Assembly: GCA_905221605.1 (NCBI GenBank) | Contig: CAJNDS010000627.1 | Location: 47,501 to 102,253, forward strand | DNA from: Symbiodinium natans | Lineage: Eukaryota; Sar; Dinophyceae; Suessiales; Symbiodiniaceae | Direction: 5' to 3' | DNA: 54,753 nucleotides | Shown: in pieces, positions 19,587 through 27,085 of the stretch | Layout of the letters: the number at the start of each line of letters is the position of its first letter | Numbering within the stretch: position 1 is the first letter of the stretch | Notes under the pieces: model-generated | What the model was told of the DNA's origin: nothing | Seen by the model: only the letters and a program-made list of their open reading frames with translations | Database searches by the model: none | Made by a program: the position numbers and the translations under genes

Positions 19587-19643
19587 GATAAGGAAGCCCA
19601 GCCGAAGAAGAATCCGAAGCAGAAGGCCAAAGGCAAGGGCAAG
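19587..19643 (+). CDS. exon, basic module A copy 3
   Basis: Bounded by GTGCCTGCAG and GGCAAG|GACCC. Nineteen residues, DKEAQPKKNPKQKAKGKGK, slightly shorter than the other copies. Confidence 0.6.
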
Positions 19644-19726
19644 GACCCAGACCCAGACCCTAAGCCCTAAGCCCTAAGGCCTAAGCCCTAAGCCCTAACC
19701 CCTAAGCCCCAAGCCTCCACTCCCAG

Positions 19727-19792
19727 GACAGGAAGCCACTGCCGGAGGATGCTGCCGAGTCGCAAGCTGTCCCGGAAGAGGAGGAACCTCAG
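19727..19792 (+). CDS. exon, acidic module B copy 3
   Basis: Bounded by CCACTCCCAG and CCTCAG|GAATTG. Twenty-two residues beginning DRKPLPEDAAESQAVPEEEE. A perfect GTAAGTG follows five bases after the proposed GA donor, so a GT donor in another phase cannot be excluded. Confidence 0.6.
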
Positions 19793-19856
19793 GAATTGTA
19801 AGTGGGTTTAATTGCAATTGGTTTTCCTTAAATAAATGCATGGCTTGTGCCTGCAG

Positions 19857-19919
19857 GATGAAAGCCAGCAAGACGAGCCGAAGAAGAATCCGAAACCGAA
19901 GGCCAAGGCGCACCCAAAG
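19857..19919 (+). CDS. exon, basic module A copy 4
   Basis: Starts after GTGCCTGCAG and reads DESQQDEPKKNPKPKAKAHP plus K. The donor position aligned with AAG|GACCC in other copies is AAG|AACCC here, so this exon may be poorly spliced or be diverging. Confidence 0.5.
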
Positions 19920-19994
19920 AACCCAGATCAAAACCCTAAACCCTAAACCCGAAGCCCTAAGCCCTAAGCCCAAGCCCTCAGCCTCCCCCGCCAG

Positions 19995-20063
19995 GAAACG
20001 AAGCCACTGCCGGACGATGCTGCTGAGTCGCAAGCTGCACCGGACAAGGAGGAACCTGAGTAA
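19995..20063 (+). CDS. exon, acidic module B copy 4, with in-frame TAA
   Basis: After CCCCGCCAG it reads ETKPLPDDAAESQAAPDKEE and PE, then TAA at 20061. In copies 1-3 this spot is CAG|GAA; here it is GAG TAA. It is either a true C-terminus or a damaged donor. Confidence 0.5.
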   Translation, partial: ETKPLPDDAAESQAAPDKEEPE

Positions 20064-20200
20064 TTGTAAGGGTTAGGGCCTGGGGCTCCTGCAAGCTTCC
20101 AAGTCCAAAGCCGGCCAGACCAATGCCTTTTTCGAATTCCCTAACCCTGAACCCCGAACACTAAATCCTAAACCCTGCCCAGACACGACAATCTGGCCAG

Positions 20201-20254
20201 GATGCCAGCTCCGCAGAGGACGAGCCGGCTGCCTTGGCATTGGACATGGAGGAG
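20201..20254 (+). CDS. exon, acidic
   Basis: Begins after TCTGGCCAG; the frame is DASSAEDEPAALALDMEE, ending near GAGGAGG|GTTGTC. Same phase 0 and acidic style as the B modules. Confidence 0.45.
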
Positions 20255-20319
20255 GGTTGTCATGGGATTTTGGGGTTGCTGTCGAGGCTTGTGGGTTTCC
20301 AACTTCTGGGCTGCTGCAG

Positions 20320-20415
20320 GATGCCACGACACCGCCTACGAAGAAGGCCCCAAGGTCGCCACCCCTCAGCTGGGAGAACCAGGATGAGAACCAGTTGCAG
20401 GCAGCCCCGAAGAAG
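20320..20415 (+). CDS. exon
   Basis: Follows GGGCTGCTGCAG. Thirty-two codons: DATTPPTKKAPRSPPLSWEN then QDENQLQAAPKK, ending at AAGAAG|GACCT, again an AAG|GACC junction. Phase 0 at both ends. Confidence 0.5.
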
Positions 20416-20529
20416 GACCTATGTTGAATTGCAAGGGTTTATGCCATGGCTCAGGGAAGCCCTAAACCCTCAACCCTAAACCCTAAACCCTAAACCCTGA
20501 ACCCTAAACCCTAAACCCTAAACATTCAG

Positions 20530-20577
20530 GACAAGAAGAAGCTTGCCAAGGAGGATGCCTCCAACCAGGACTTCAAG
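20530..20577 (+). CDS. exon
   Basis: The acceptor is AAACATTCAG, directly downstream of a CCCTAAA tract. Sixteen codons read DKKKLAKEDASNQDFK, phase 0. The donor is near TTCAAG|GGTGTT. Confidence 0.45.
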
Positions 20578-20667
20578 GGTGTTTCAGTTCATGGCTTTGG
20601 GGCCCGAGTTTGTACGACTTTGGGTTTTCTTCTAAACCCTAACCGTAAACCCGACCATCTGCCCAAG

Positions 20668-20826
20668 GCTGGCGACGACATGAGTGGAGGATGGGGCTAT
20701 TGGTATGGCGAGCACAGCAAGTGGTACAACCAGGATGCCGGGCATGGCTGGAGTGGCTGGCACCAGAGCAGCTATGGGGCATGGGACAGTGCCTGGGATT
20801 GGGGCGAAAGCGCCAAGACTGCTGAG
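20668..20826 (+). CDS. exon, Trp/Tyr/Gly-rich
   Basis: After CTGCCCAAG the frame gives 53 residues: AGDDMSGGWGYWYGEHSKWY, NQDAGHGWSGWHQSSYGAWD and SAWDWGESAKTAE. It ends at GCTGAG|GCACCT (GC donor), phase 0. Ten Trp and four Tyr in 53 residues with Gly/Ser/Gln spacing is an aromatic low-complexity (prion-like) composition. Function unknown. Confidence 0.55.
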
Positions 20827-20907
20827 GCACCTGAAACAAAAACCTCATTGTACCCCTAAAACCGACAGCCCTGAATTCCAAACTGGGTCCGGTGGATTTG
20901 TGCACAG

Positions 20908-21026
20908 GAGGAGAAGGGGGCCGACCAGAAGCAGGAGGATCAGGAAGAAGCAAAGAAAAAGAAGAAGCAGCAGAAAAGGGAGGCCTACCTCAGGGCCCAT
21001 GCCAAGTGGGCTCGCTTCATGCGAAC
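20908..21026 (+). CDS. exon, charged helix
   Basis: Follows TTTGTGCACAG: EEKGADQKQEDQEEAKKKKK, QQKREAYLRAHAKWARFMRT and LES. Long charged single helix or coiled coil. The end is probably at GAGAGCA|GCTTAC or the AAG|GAAATT a few bases later. Confidence 0.5.
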
Positions 21027-21158
21027 TCTCGAGAGCAGCTTACAAGGAAATTGCACGTTTTTTTTGTGCATTTTATAACCACCCTAAACCCTAAACCCTA
21101 AACCCTGAACCCTAAACCCTAAACCCTGAACCCTAAACCCTAAACCCTAAACTGCAAG

Positions 21159-21244
21159 CCAGAGGCCCCAACTCGCCATCGGAGATCTGCTCGATCGGCA
21201 ACAACGCCAAGTCGGCAGAGAACAGTGCCTCGGTGGCTTTCGAG
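21159..21244 (+). CDS. exon
   Basis: Starts after ACTGCAAG and reads RGPNSPSEICSIGNNAKSAE then NSASVAFE, with a GT donor at TTCGAG|GTTCAG. Phase with the next exon is not fully resolved. A CCCTAAA array of about 80 bp precedes it. Confidence 0.4.
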
Positions 21245-21297
21245 GTTCAGGATTTGGGGCTGAGGGTTTGGGGTCCAAGTGGGGATATGTGGCCCAG

Positions 21298-21542
21298 GAA
21301 AGGCCGCTTTGCACTACCTCTTCGAATCCTGGGTCACCAGCGAGGAGAATTGGAGGAAAAGCAGTGTCTTTATTAACGTGGCCAACAAGGAGAGCCGGAC
21401 AAGACGGGGAGTGAAGCGATGGCTGACCATCGCTGAACTCACCCAGAAGTTTGGCGAGGCAACGGCCACGGCAATCAAGGAGTACAAGGAGGCCAACCAG
21501 CCGGAGGAAGTGCGAGACAATCCGGACTGTCCGGGAGTCGAG
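21298..21542 (+). CDS. exon, conserved dinoflagellate family block 1
   Basis: About 82 residues after GTGGCCCAG. They include GKAALHYLFESWVTSEENWR, the motif RRGVKRWLTIAELTQKFGEA and EEVRDNPDCPGVE. I recall the pattern RRG-x-W(L/M)T-x-x-EL-x-x-KFG ... EVR-x-(H/N)P-D-x-PG from a very large, uncharacterised protein family in Symbiodiniaceae and other dinoflagellates. It ends at GTCGAG|GCAATG (GC donor), phase 0. Family recall is from memory; function unknown. Confidence 0.65.
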
Positions 21543-21683
21543 GCAATGCATTCTTTAGGGTTTAGGGTTTAAGGGGGGTTTGGGGCTTAGGGTTTAGGGT
21601 TTAGGGTTTACGGGTTAAGTTTAGGGTTTAGGGTTTAGGGTCTAGGGGTTGTGTTTTAAGGCTTATTGTCCCTAAACCATCAG
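21543..21683 (+). other. intron made of TTTAGGG repeats (GC-AG)
   Basis: Lies between two phase-0 exons of one conserved block (…PGVE | VARQFW…). It starts GCAATGCATTC and ends CCCTAAACCATCAG; most of its 141 bases are TTTAGGG or one-base variants. Both junctions share AG|G. This is the best-supported case in the window that telomere-type repeat is spliced out as intron. Confidence 0.6.
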
Positions 21684-21836
21684 GTTGCTCGCCAGTTTTG
21701 GACCTTGGACACAGACATGGAGGAGGAGTGCAAGGAGGACTGGATCTCGCGACTCCTTACAATCAGCGACGAGAGCCCGTCGCCCGCCCCGAAGGCAAAG
21801 CGAGGAGGCAAGGCCGGTCGTGGAGGAGCATTGAAG
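21684..21836 (+). CDS. exon, family block 1 continued
   Basis: Reads VARQFWTLDTDMEEECKEDW, ISRLLTISDESPSPAPKAKR and GGKAGRGGALK, then TTGAAG|GCCAGT (GC donor). The QFW-x-L start is the usual continuation after EVR-x-x-PDxPG in the family as I recall it. The tail is a basic GGK/GRGG linker. Confidence 0.6.
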
Positions 21837-22036
21837 GCCAGTTTTTTAGGGTGTCGTGAGATGAAGACTTCACAGTACACCCAAAACCCTAAACCCAAAT
21901 ATAAACCCGGCCCTAAACCATAAACCCCCGCCTAAACCCTAAACCCTAAGCCCTAAGCCCTAAACCCTAAACCCTAAACCCTGAACCCTAAACCCTAAAC
22001 CCTTATCATGCCCAAATGCAATGTCGCCCACGTCAG

Positions 22037-22120
22037 GCGAAAGCGAATCCAAAGAAGAAGGCCTTGCTGCCCGATGCCCAGACACCTGATGTCACGAAGG
22101 ATGCTGAGAAGGCCGAGTCT
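22037..22120 (+). CDS. exon, Lys-rich linker
   Basis: After CCCACGTCAG: AKANPKKKALLPDAQTPDVT then KDAEKAES, followed by a CCCTAAA tract. The composition resembles the A/B modules upstream. Confidence 0.45.
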
Positions 22121-22226
22121 GGGCTTTAACCACCCGAAACCCTAAACCCTAAACCCTAGACCCTAGACCCTAAACCCTAAACCCTAAACTCTACCCCAGC
22201 CCAAACCATAACACTAAGCCCTGGAG

Positions 22227-22310
22227 GTCGTTGCCAGGGCCAGCACTCGCATCCAGGAGATCTCGAAGCTAAGCATGAAGTCGGCTCAGCTTGAAGACAT
22301 GCCACTCTGA
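22227..22310 (+). CDS. exon-like frame
   Basis: Starts after CCCTGGAG: VVARASTRIQEISKLSMKSA then QLEDMPL and TGA at 22308. A helical segment. The real donor is probably before the TGA but I cannot place it. Confidence 0.4.
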   Translation, partial: VVARASTRIQEISKLSMKSAQLEDMPL

Positions 22311-22404
22311 CGATTTATAAGCCTCAGCCCTAAACCCCAAACCCCAAACCCCAAACCCTAAACCCTAAACCCTAAACCCTAAACCCCCTTCATCAGCCCG
22401 GCAG

Positions 22405-22515
22405 GGGGGAAGCTTTCCGCAAAGCATACTTGGACGACCTCCAGAGCAAAGTGAAGGACATCTCGAAAGCAAGGAACCGGCTGCAGGTCCTCATCGATGG
22501 GCACAAGGCCCATGA
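22405..22515 (+). CDS. exon, helical
   Basis: After CAGCCCGGCAG: GEAFRKAYLDDLQSKVKDIS, KARNRLQVLIDGHKAHDA and so on; heptad-like spacing suggests a coiled coil. The donor is near GATGCAAG or CCTAAAG and is uncertain. Confidence 0.5.
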   Translation, partial: GGSFPQSILGRPPEQSEGHLESKEPAAGPHRWAQGP

Positions 22516-22642
22516 TGCAAGCCATGCCCTAAAGCAAAACCCTAGGGTTCAGGGTTTAGGTTTTTGTGTTTAGGCCCCAAGTAAAACCCCAAACCCCAAA
22601 CCATTCAGGAAGCTCCATAAGCCCAAAGCCCTTCCCTTTCAG

Positions 22643-22770
22643 GAGAAGGACATCCCGCCACAGAAGACCATCCTGGAGAACCTGCTTGCTGCCACAGATC
22701 GCCTCCTCTTGTCGGCCAAGGGCCACAGTGAGGATGCAACATCCTCAGGGGCGAGGAGCAAGGGCTCCAG
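22643..22770 (+). CDS. exon
   Basis: Clean boundaries: CCCTTTCAG before and CTCCAG|GTAGGA (canonical GT) after. Frame: EKDIPPQKTILENLLAATDR, LLLSAKGHSEDATSSGARSK. It leaves two bases of a codon. Confidence 0.55.
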
Positions 22771-22979
22771 GTAGGATCGGCTTGTTCTGGGCTATGCCAG
22801 GTTGATGACCAGCATATATCCGTGTATACAAGCCCTGCTAAAAGCTCAACGAAATCATCCTGGCCACATGCTGAACCAACATAGAGCCTGGACACACTCT
22901 TGTGTGTCGGAGCTTGCCATTGCAAATCCTGTGCCACCGAAAAGGTGTGACCGGGTTCCAGCTCGGCAGGTGGGGTTCT

Positions 22980-23048
22980 TGCAGGGGAGTGTGCGAACCC
23001 ATAGGACCTGCTGCTTAGAAGCAGGCAGCTACCAACCGACTCCTCGCA
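22980..23048 (-). other. degenerate tRNA-like segment, Arg(UCU)-like anticodon loop
   Basis: Read on the minus strand, 69 nt begin TGCGAGG and end CCCTGCA, pairing as a 7-bp acceptor with one mismatch and one wobble. The middle has CTTCTAA, a normal Arg(UCU) anticodon loop, but its stem only pairs if an extra GCAG is looped out. GGGTTCGCACACTCCC resembles a T-arm with two extra bases. The D-arm is poor. It may be a tRNA pseudogene, a tRNA-derived SINE, or chance. Confidence 0.2.
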
Positions 23049-23134
23049 GGAAAAGAATCAGGGCTGTAGCTGGCATGGTGCACCACACATGAAAGCCCTA
23101 AACCCTAAACCCTAAACCCTGAATTTCATGCCAG

Positions 23135-23270
23135 GCAGCACAGATCTGGAGGAAAACGCGCCCTTTTTCCTCAACATGCTGGAGGAAATCGGAGATGGGG
23201 TTGCCCTACCAGATTCAGTAGCAAACCAACAAAGCCAGGACGCCCCAAAGAAAGCCCTTGCTGAACACAG
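23135..23270 (+). CDS. exon-like frame
   Basis: After TTCATGCCAG: STDLEENAPFFLNMLEEIGD, GVALPDSVANQQSQDAPKKA, LAEH. Good coding composition. Its phase does not fit directly onto the exon at 22643, so an unseen exon or another boundary must exist between them. Confidence 0.45.
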
Positions 23271-23392
23271 CCTAAACCTTAGCCCGAAATAGGGTTTAGG
23301 GTTTAGGGTTTCGGGTGTCGGGTTTAGGGTTTCGAGTTTCGGGTTTAGGGTTTAGGATACGAAATCAGCCGGAGTCACTAAGACCAGAAAAA

Positions 23393-23508
23393 AGCCCTGA
23401 AATTCCATTACCAGTTGATGCCCAGGCTTCCAGCATTACCCAGCAGATGAAATCAGCTCGGGCTGCAGTCAAGGACCATGGCCAAGACATCTATTTATAC
23501 CAAGCAGG
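23393..23508 (+). CDS. exon
   Basis: Reads PEKSPEIPLPVDAQASSITQ, QMKSARAAVKDHGQDIYLYQ, AG. An internal AG (GATGCCCAG at 23425) could be the real acceptor. The donor is near CAAGCAGG|GCTTGG (GC). Confidence 0.45.
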
Positions 23509-23681
23509 GCTTGGGGTTCTGGGCTTTTCGGGTCCTAGGTTGAAATCACCTAAACCCTAAAGCCTAAACCTTAAACCCCAAACCCCAAACCCTAAACCCT
23601 AAACCCTAGGCCCATCCTTGCATTTCTCATGGAGGGGGGTCCGTTCAATTCCCAAGGATTCCCATGGTTATTCCTCTGCAG

Positions 23682-23758
23682 CCACCAAGAAGCTGGCTTC
23701 CTACAAGGGCTCTGCCAACGATGCTCGAAACTTCGCTCGCTTTGCAAAGATGCCCTTG
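23682..23758 (+). CDS. exon
   Basis: Strong acceptor TTATTCCTCTGCAG. Frame TKKLASYKGSANDARNFARF, AKMPL. GT donor at CCCTTG|GTGACA. It precedes the second conserved family block. Confidence 0.5.
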
Positions 23759-23845
23759 GTGACATGGCTTAGTACGACTACACTAAGGGTTTAGGGTTTG
23801 GGGTTTAGGGTTTAGGGTTTAGGGTTTAGGGCTCATTGCCTCAAG

Positions 23846-24120
23846 CCGACACTGAGGATATGCAAATGGTTGAGGTGCCGGTCAAGCTGACTGACTTCAA
23901 AAACAGTACAAGGCCGGTACCTCTCTACAATGCTGCTGAGCTCCTGAAGTTTCTTTTTGACGATGTTGGTATTATGGTTTCGCACCAGGCTGTGGAGCGA
24001 TACTGGAGACACGCCATACAGGCAGGGGTTCCCTGGGCGAAGGACTACAGCCAGCAGCCTGGTGGGTGGCCCATCCCCCTTAAACTCTTCGGGGACGATG
24101 CCACTTTCAATCAGTGCCTA
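23846..24120 (+). CDS. exon, conserved dinoflagellate family block 2
   Basis: About 91 residues: TEDMQMVEVPVKLTDFKNST, PVPLYNAAELLKFLFDDVGI, the segment AVERYWRHAIQAGVPWAKDY and PIPLKLFGDDATFNQ. It matches the recalled family order: Y-x-(A/P)-x-EL-L-x-(F/H)-LF-x-x-x-x-(I/L)-x-V, then V-x-x-YW-x-H, then P-(V/I)-x-L-(Y/F)-GDDA. GT donor at CCTAG|GTCTTT. Function not known. Confidence 0.65.
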
Positions 24121-24217
24121 GGTCTTTATTAAGGGTGGGGCAAAATGTTCTGCATGTCAGGGCTTGGCGGGTTTGGATTAAAAGGGTTTAGGGGAAGGTT
24201 TTTTTTCCCCTTTCCAG

Positions 24218-24687
24218 GATGGGTGATAAGACCCTGGCCTTGGTTTTGAGCTGCCCTCTCTGGAGACCGAAATCGGCTAGGAATAGCCGTTTCGTCTTGA
24301 CTGTCCTGCATATGGCCGACTACCTGGGCTGGCCAACCCTGAAGCCAATTCTCCACCGTGTAGTGGCTGACCTCAATGAAGCTCGCAGGCCATTGACGAC
24401 GACCGGCCGATGCTTCATGGTCACTGAGATTGGTGGGGATTGGAAGTACTTCAGGGAGGCCCTTTCCCTGAAGAGTCACTGGAATGCCCCTTTGATCTGT
24501 CACCACTGTCGGATTGCCAGACAGAACATCGACCAGCTTCCAGGCCAGCTGGATTTCCGAGGCACGGCTGCATTCTTGAGCGAGGTGAGCAAGCCCAGTG
24601 CCTCGCCCTTGGTGCTGCTCTCGGATTTCCACCCTTCGAAGATTACTTGGTGTATTCTCCACAATCTCTACCTCGGGCTGAAGCTTG
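24218..24687 (+). CDS. exon, conserved dinoflagellate family block 3
   Basis: Starts after TTTTTTTTCCCCTTTCCAG and is the longest family exon, about 156 residues. It includes GDKTLALVLSCPLWRPKSAR, SRFVLTVLHMADYLGWPTLK, ILHRVVADLNEARRPLTTTG, the motif FMVTEIGGDWKYFREALSLK and HHCRIARQNI. The E-(I/L)-x-GDWK-(Y/F)-x-x-E ... C-x-x-C layout is typical of the family as I remember it. The region ends ITWCILHNLYLGLKLG. The phase with block 2 is unresolved. Confidence 0.65.
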
Positions 24688-24764
24688 GACGAAAAATTGG
24701 AAAGTTTTCTAGGCCTGGGCCATCCTGGGCCACCAGACAAGAATAGACCGATGAGACCGTTAAG

Positions 24765-25087
24765 GCTCTGGACAGCAAATGGTGGAGCCATGGCTTGCCT
24801 GCTGGACCTTGGATGGTGGGGGCCCGTGGGGACCGACTACCGTGTGAGACTTCGCAAGGCTTGGGACAACTTTTGTGCCTGGAGGTCCCGAAACAAGCTG
24901 GCTTCTTCGCAGCGACCTTTCACTTCTGGAATGCTTTTCAAAGCCCAGCACGGTGCATACTTGGTTGGAAAAGGATTTAACAGCAAGATCCTGGCTGCTT
25001 GGCTGGCAGAGGAGGCAAAACTGGCTTTGGATGCTACTGCCAACCCGAGCAGCGAGCTCACTCTGATGACCCATGCAATGCTGCTTG
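24765..25087 (+). CDS. exon, conserved dinoflagellate family block 4
   Basis: After GACCGTTAAG: LWTANGGAMACLLDLGWWGP, RLRKAWDNFCAWRSRNKLAS, SGMLFKAQHGAYLVGKGFNS, KILAAWLAEEAKLALDATAN. It ends near CTGCTTG|GTCCCC (GT). The K-A-x-x-x-F-x-x-W ... F-x-x-x-M-L ... K-(G/A)-x-x-x-(K/R)-x-(I/L)-x-x-WL-A sequence fits the family. A second open frame over the same DNA is a shadow. Confidence 0.65.
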
Positions 25088-25176
25088 GTCCCCTGTGATC
25101 GGCTTTTGCACATTCCGTGCCATGGGGAGTTTTAGCATGGCCAAAAGAACCCACTAAACCCGAAACCCTAAACCAG

Positions 25177-25229
25177 GCTCTCCATCGCTCGCTATATGGA
25201 CCTCTCCGATAGCTATGGCCGGTTTCTGA
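25177..25229 (+). CDS. exon, family block 5 (part)
   Basis: Acceptor TAAACCAG; frame LSIARYMDLSDSYGRFL. It lies in the order expected between block 4 and the AEEAD segment. The 3' end is estimated. Confidence 0.45.
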
Positions 25230-25292
25230 GCCTTGTCTCCCTTATAAGGCTTTTTTTTGCATTCCCTAACCCCCAAAACCGAACCCTCGAAG

Positions 25293-25400
25293 CAACGAAG
25301 GACGGCCGAGGAAGCAGACAACCTGTATGCATCTGGAATGGCATTCCTTCGGTCGCATGTGGCCCTGACGAGGATATGCCAGAGGACAGCTGTGATTTGT
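25293..25400 (+). CDS. exon, family block 5 continued
   Basis: Reads QRRTAEEADNLYASGMAFLR, SHVALTRICQRTAVICS. The AEEADNLYASGMAFLR-like helix recalls the segment before the RPKxH motif in the family. The acceptor is ACCCTCGAAG or the AG a few bases later. Confidence 0.5.
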
Positions 25401-25442
25401 AGTAATGGCCCGGGAATGTTTTTTTTCATGAATTCCATGCAG

Positions 25443-25486
25443 GAAACGGCTGAAACGATGGCTCCTGAAGCCAAAACTGCATGTGC
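25443..25486 (+). CDS. exon, family RPKxH-like motif
   Basis: After CCATGCAG the frame reads KRLKRWLLKPKLHV. LW-x-x-(R/K)PK-x-H is a hallmark near the C-terminal third of this family in my memory. The longer frame ETAETMAPEAKTACALLSLF on the same DNA is probably a shadow. Confidence 0.45.
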
Positions 25487-25679
25487 CCTGCTCAGCCTTT
25501 TCAGCCTTTTCCCCCTGAAACAATGCCATTTGCTGATAGCAGCCGAGGGTTTCCATGAGCAACTTGTCATGACCAGAGATTGGCGAGACTGGCCAGCACC
25601 CTTAGAAACCCTGAAGGGTGTGACTTTGGTTTAGGCTTTTGTAGCCTTGGGACCCTGTTGCTCGAGGACTGAACCAGAG

Positions 25680-25746
25680 GCATCTTCACGGTGCCCTGGA
25701 CGAAGACCAGATGGGGTACCTCAAAAGAGCCTTGGCTGCACTAGAG
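25680..25746 (+). CDS. exon, family DEDxxGxLKR motif
   Basis: Reads HLHGALDEDQMGYLKRALAA LE. DED-x-(M/F)-G-x-(L/V)-KR is the last strong motif of the family as recalled. Follows GAACCAGAG; the donor is near GCACTAGAG. Confidence 0.55.
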
Positions 25747-25808
25747 ACCCTTAAGCCCTGAACTGTTTCCGCCAAACCTGGGACTGAGGGCTCTCTGCTC
25801 GGGTGAAG

Positions 25809-25928
25809 AGGAAGGCGAGCATGGAGCGAAGTGTGCTCAAGCTGGCAGGCTTTCGCTGCATGGCGATGAAGTACAAAATTCGCCGGCTGGACCTAAACGA
25901 GTCTGCTCGAAAGCGAGCCCGGGTCTGA
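25809..25928 (+). CDS. terminal exon of gene block 3
   Basis: Reads RKASMERSVLKLAGFRCMAM, KYKIRRLDLNESARKRARV, then TGA 25926-25928. The basic C-terminus after a helix of the x-x-M-E-R-x-x-L type fits the family end. TTTAGGG repeats begin about 20 bp after the stop. From 25929 to 27302 I see only repeats and unassigned sequence. Confidence 0.6.
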   Translation, partial: RKASMERSVLKLAGFRCMAMKYKIRRLDLNESARKRARV

Positions 25929-26976
25929 AAAAAGAACTCGAGATCGGCAGGGTTTAGGGTTCAGGGTTCAGTGTCCTCGGGGTGCTACCTTGAGGCCTAA
26001 ACCCTTAACTCCAAGCCCAAAATCCAAGGGTTGGTACCTTAAGCCTTGGCCTTAAGCACGAACCCCAAACCCCCAGGGTTAGGGGTTGATTCACTGAACC
26101 CTAAACCCCCTGAGGGACCCTCAACCCCAAGCCCCAAGCCCAAATCCAAACCCACCAAGCATCTGAGGTAAATCGTGGCTTTGGGGCCGAATGGCCCGGA
26201 AAAGTTATCGGAGGTAAATCGTTGCTTTTTCAAGAAACGTCCTTAAAAAACCAAGGGGGTTAAATATAGTTTTTTTAGGATGGGTCATGTCTATGAATAG
26301 CATTGGTATGCAAATCCCGTTTTTCGGCTGTTCGACGAGCGACCGGGAAAATCCTAGTCTTTGTGGCAACGGCCTGGTTTTCCATGGCTTTAGGAAGGTC
26401 AGGGAAGTATACACTTTTATTCCAGGGTCTACTCCAAAGTAGAGAGTAATTAGTACCCACTTCATGATAGGGAACTAAACTGGGGCCTCCTTTGAACAGT
26501 GTGTAGAAGACGCAGGTAAGGGGGGGGATGGTGGACAGCAAAGCAGGTCGAAGATGTCTCGGGCCCTAAACCCTAAACCCCAAACCCTAAACCCCAAACC
26601 CCAAACCCTGAACTTTAAACCCTTAGCCCTCAACCCTAAGCCCTAAACCCTAAACCCTGAACCCTAAAGTATAACCGTAAACCATAAATCCTAAACCCTA
26701 AGGCCCAACCCCTAAACCCTAAGCCCTGAACCCTAAACTAAAACCCTAAACCCGAAACCCTAAACCCTAAACCCTAAACCCTAAGGGCCGGGGCGGCCTC
26801 CGCCGGCGCTCTTCGTCGCCTGGGGCCCGACGCCGATCGCAGTCCAGGTGGGACCGAAGAGGAGGTGTAGCTCGGATGCCCAGGGCTTTTAGGGTTTAGG
26901 GTGTAGGGTGTAGAGTGTAGGGTTTAGGGTTTAGGGTTTAGGGTTTATAGAAACTGTATAGGGTTTGGGTCCCAAT

Positions 26977-27085
26977 AAGTTTTGACCGAAACGTCGTGAC
27001 CGAAATGTTTTGACCGAAAGGTTTGACCGAAACGTTTTGACCGAAAGTTTTGACCGAAACGTTTCGGTCGAAAGTCTTGGCCGAG
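26977..27085. repeat. short tandem array GACCGAAACGTTTT
   Basis: Seven or so 14-17 bp units with core GACCGAAACGTTTT. A lone related piece (AAGTTTTGAACGAACGG) is at 38323, also following TTTAGGG and GGGTCCCAA. Non-coding. Confidence 0.75.

Noticed and set aside
23000-23030. Large-subunit rRNA fragment (GCTTAGAAGCAG)
   Set aside because: Only about 12 bases resemble a conserved rRNA helix; the flanks do not.
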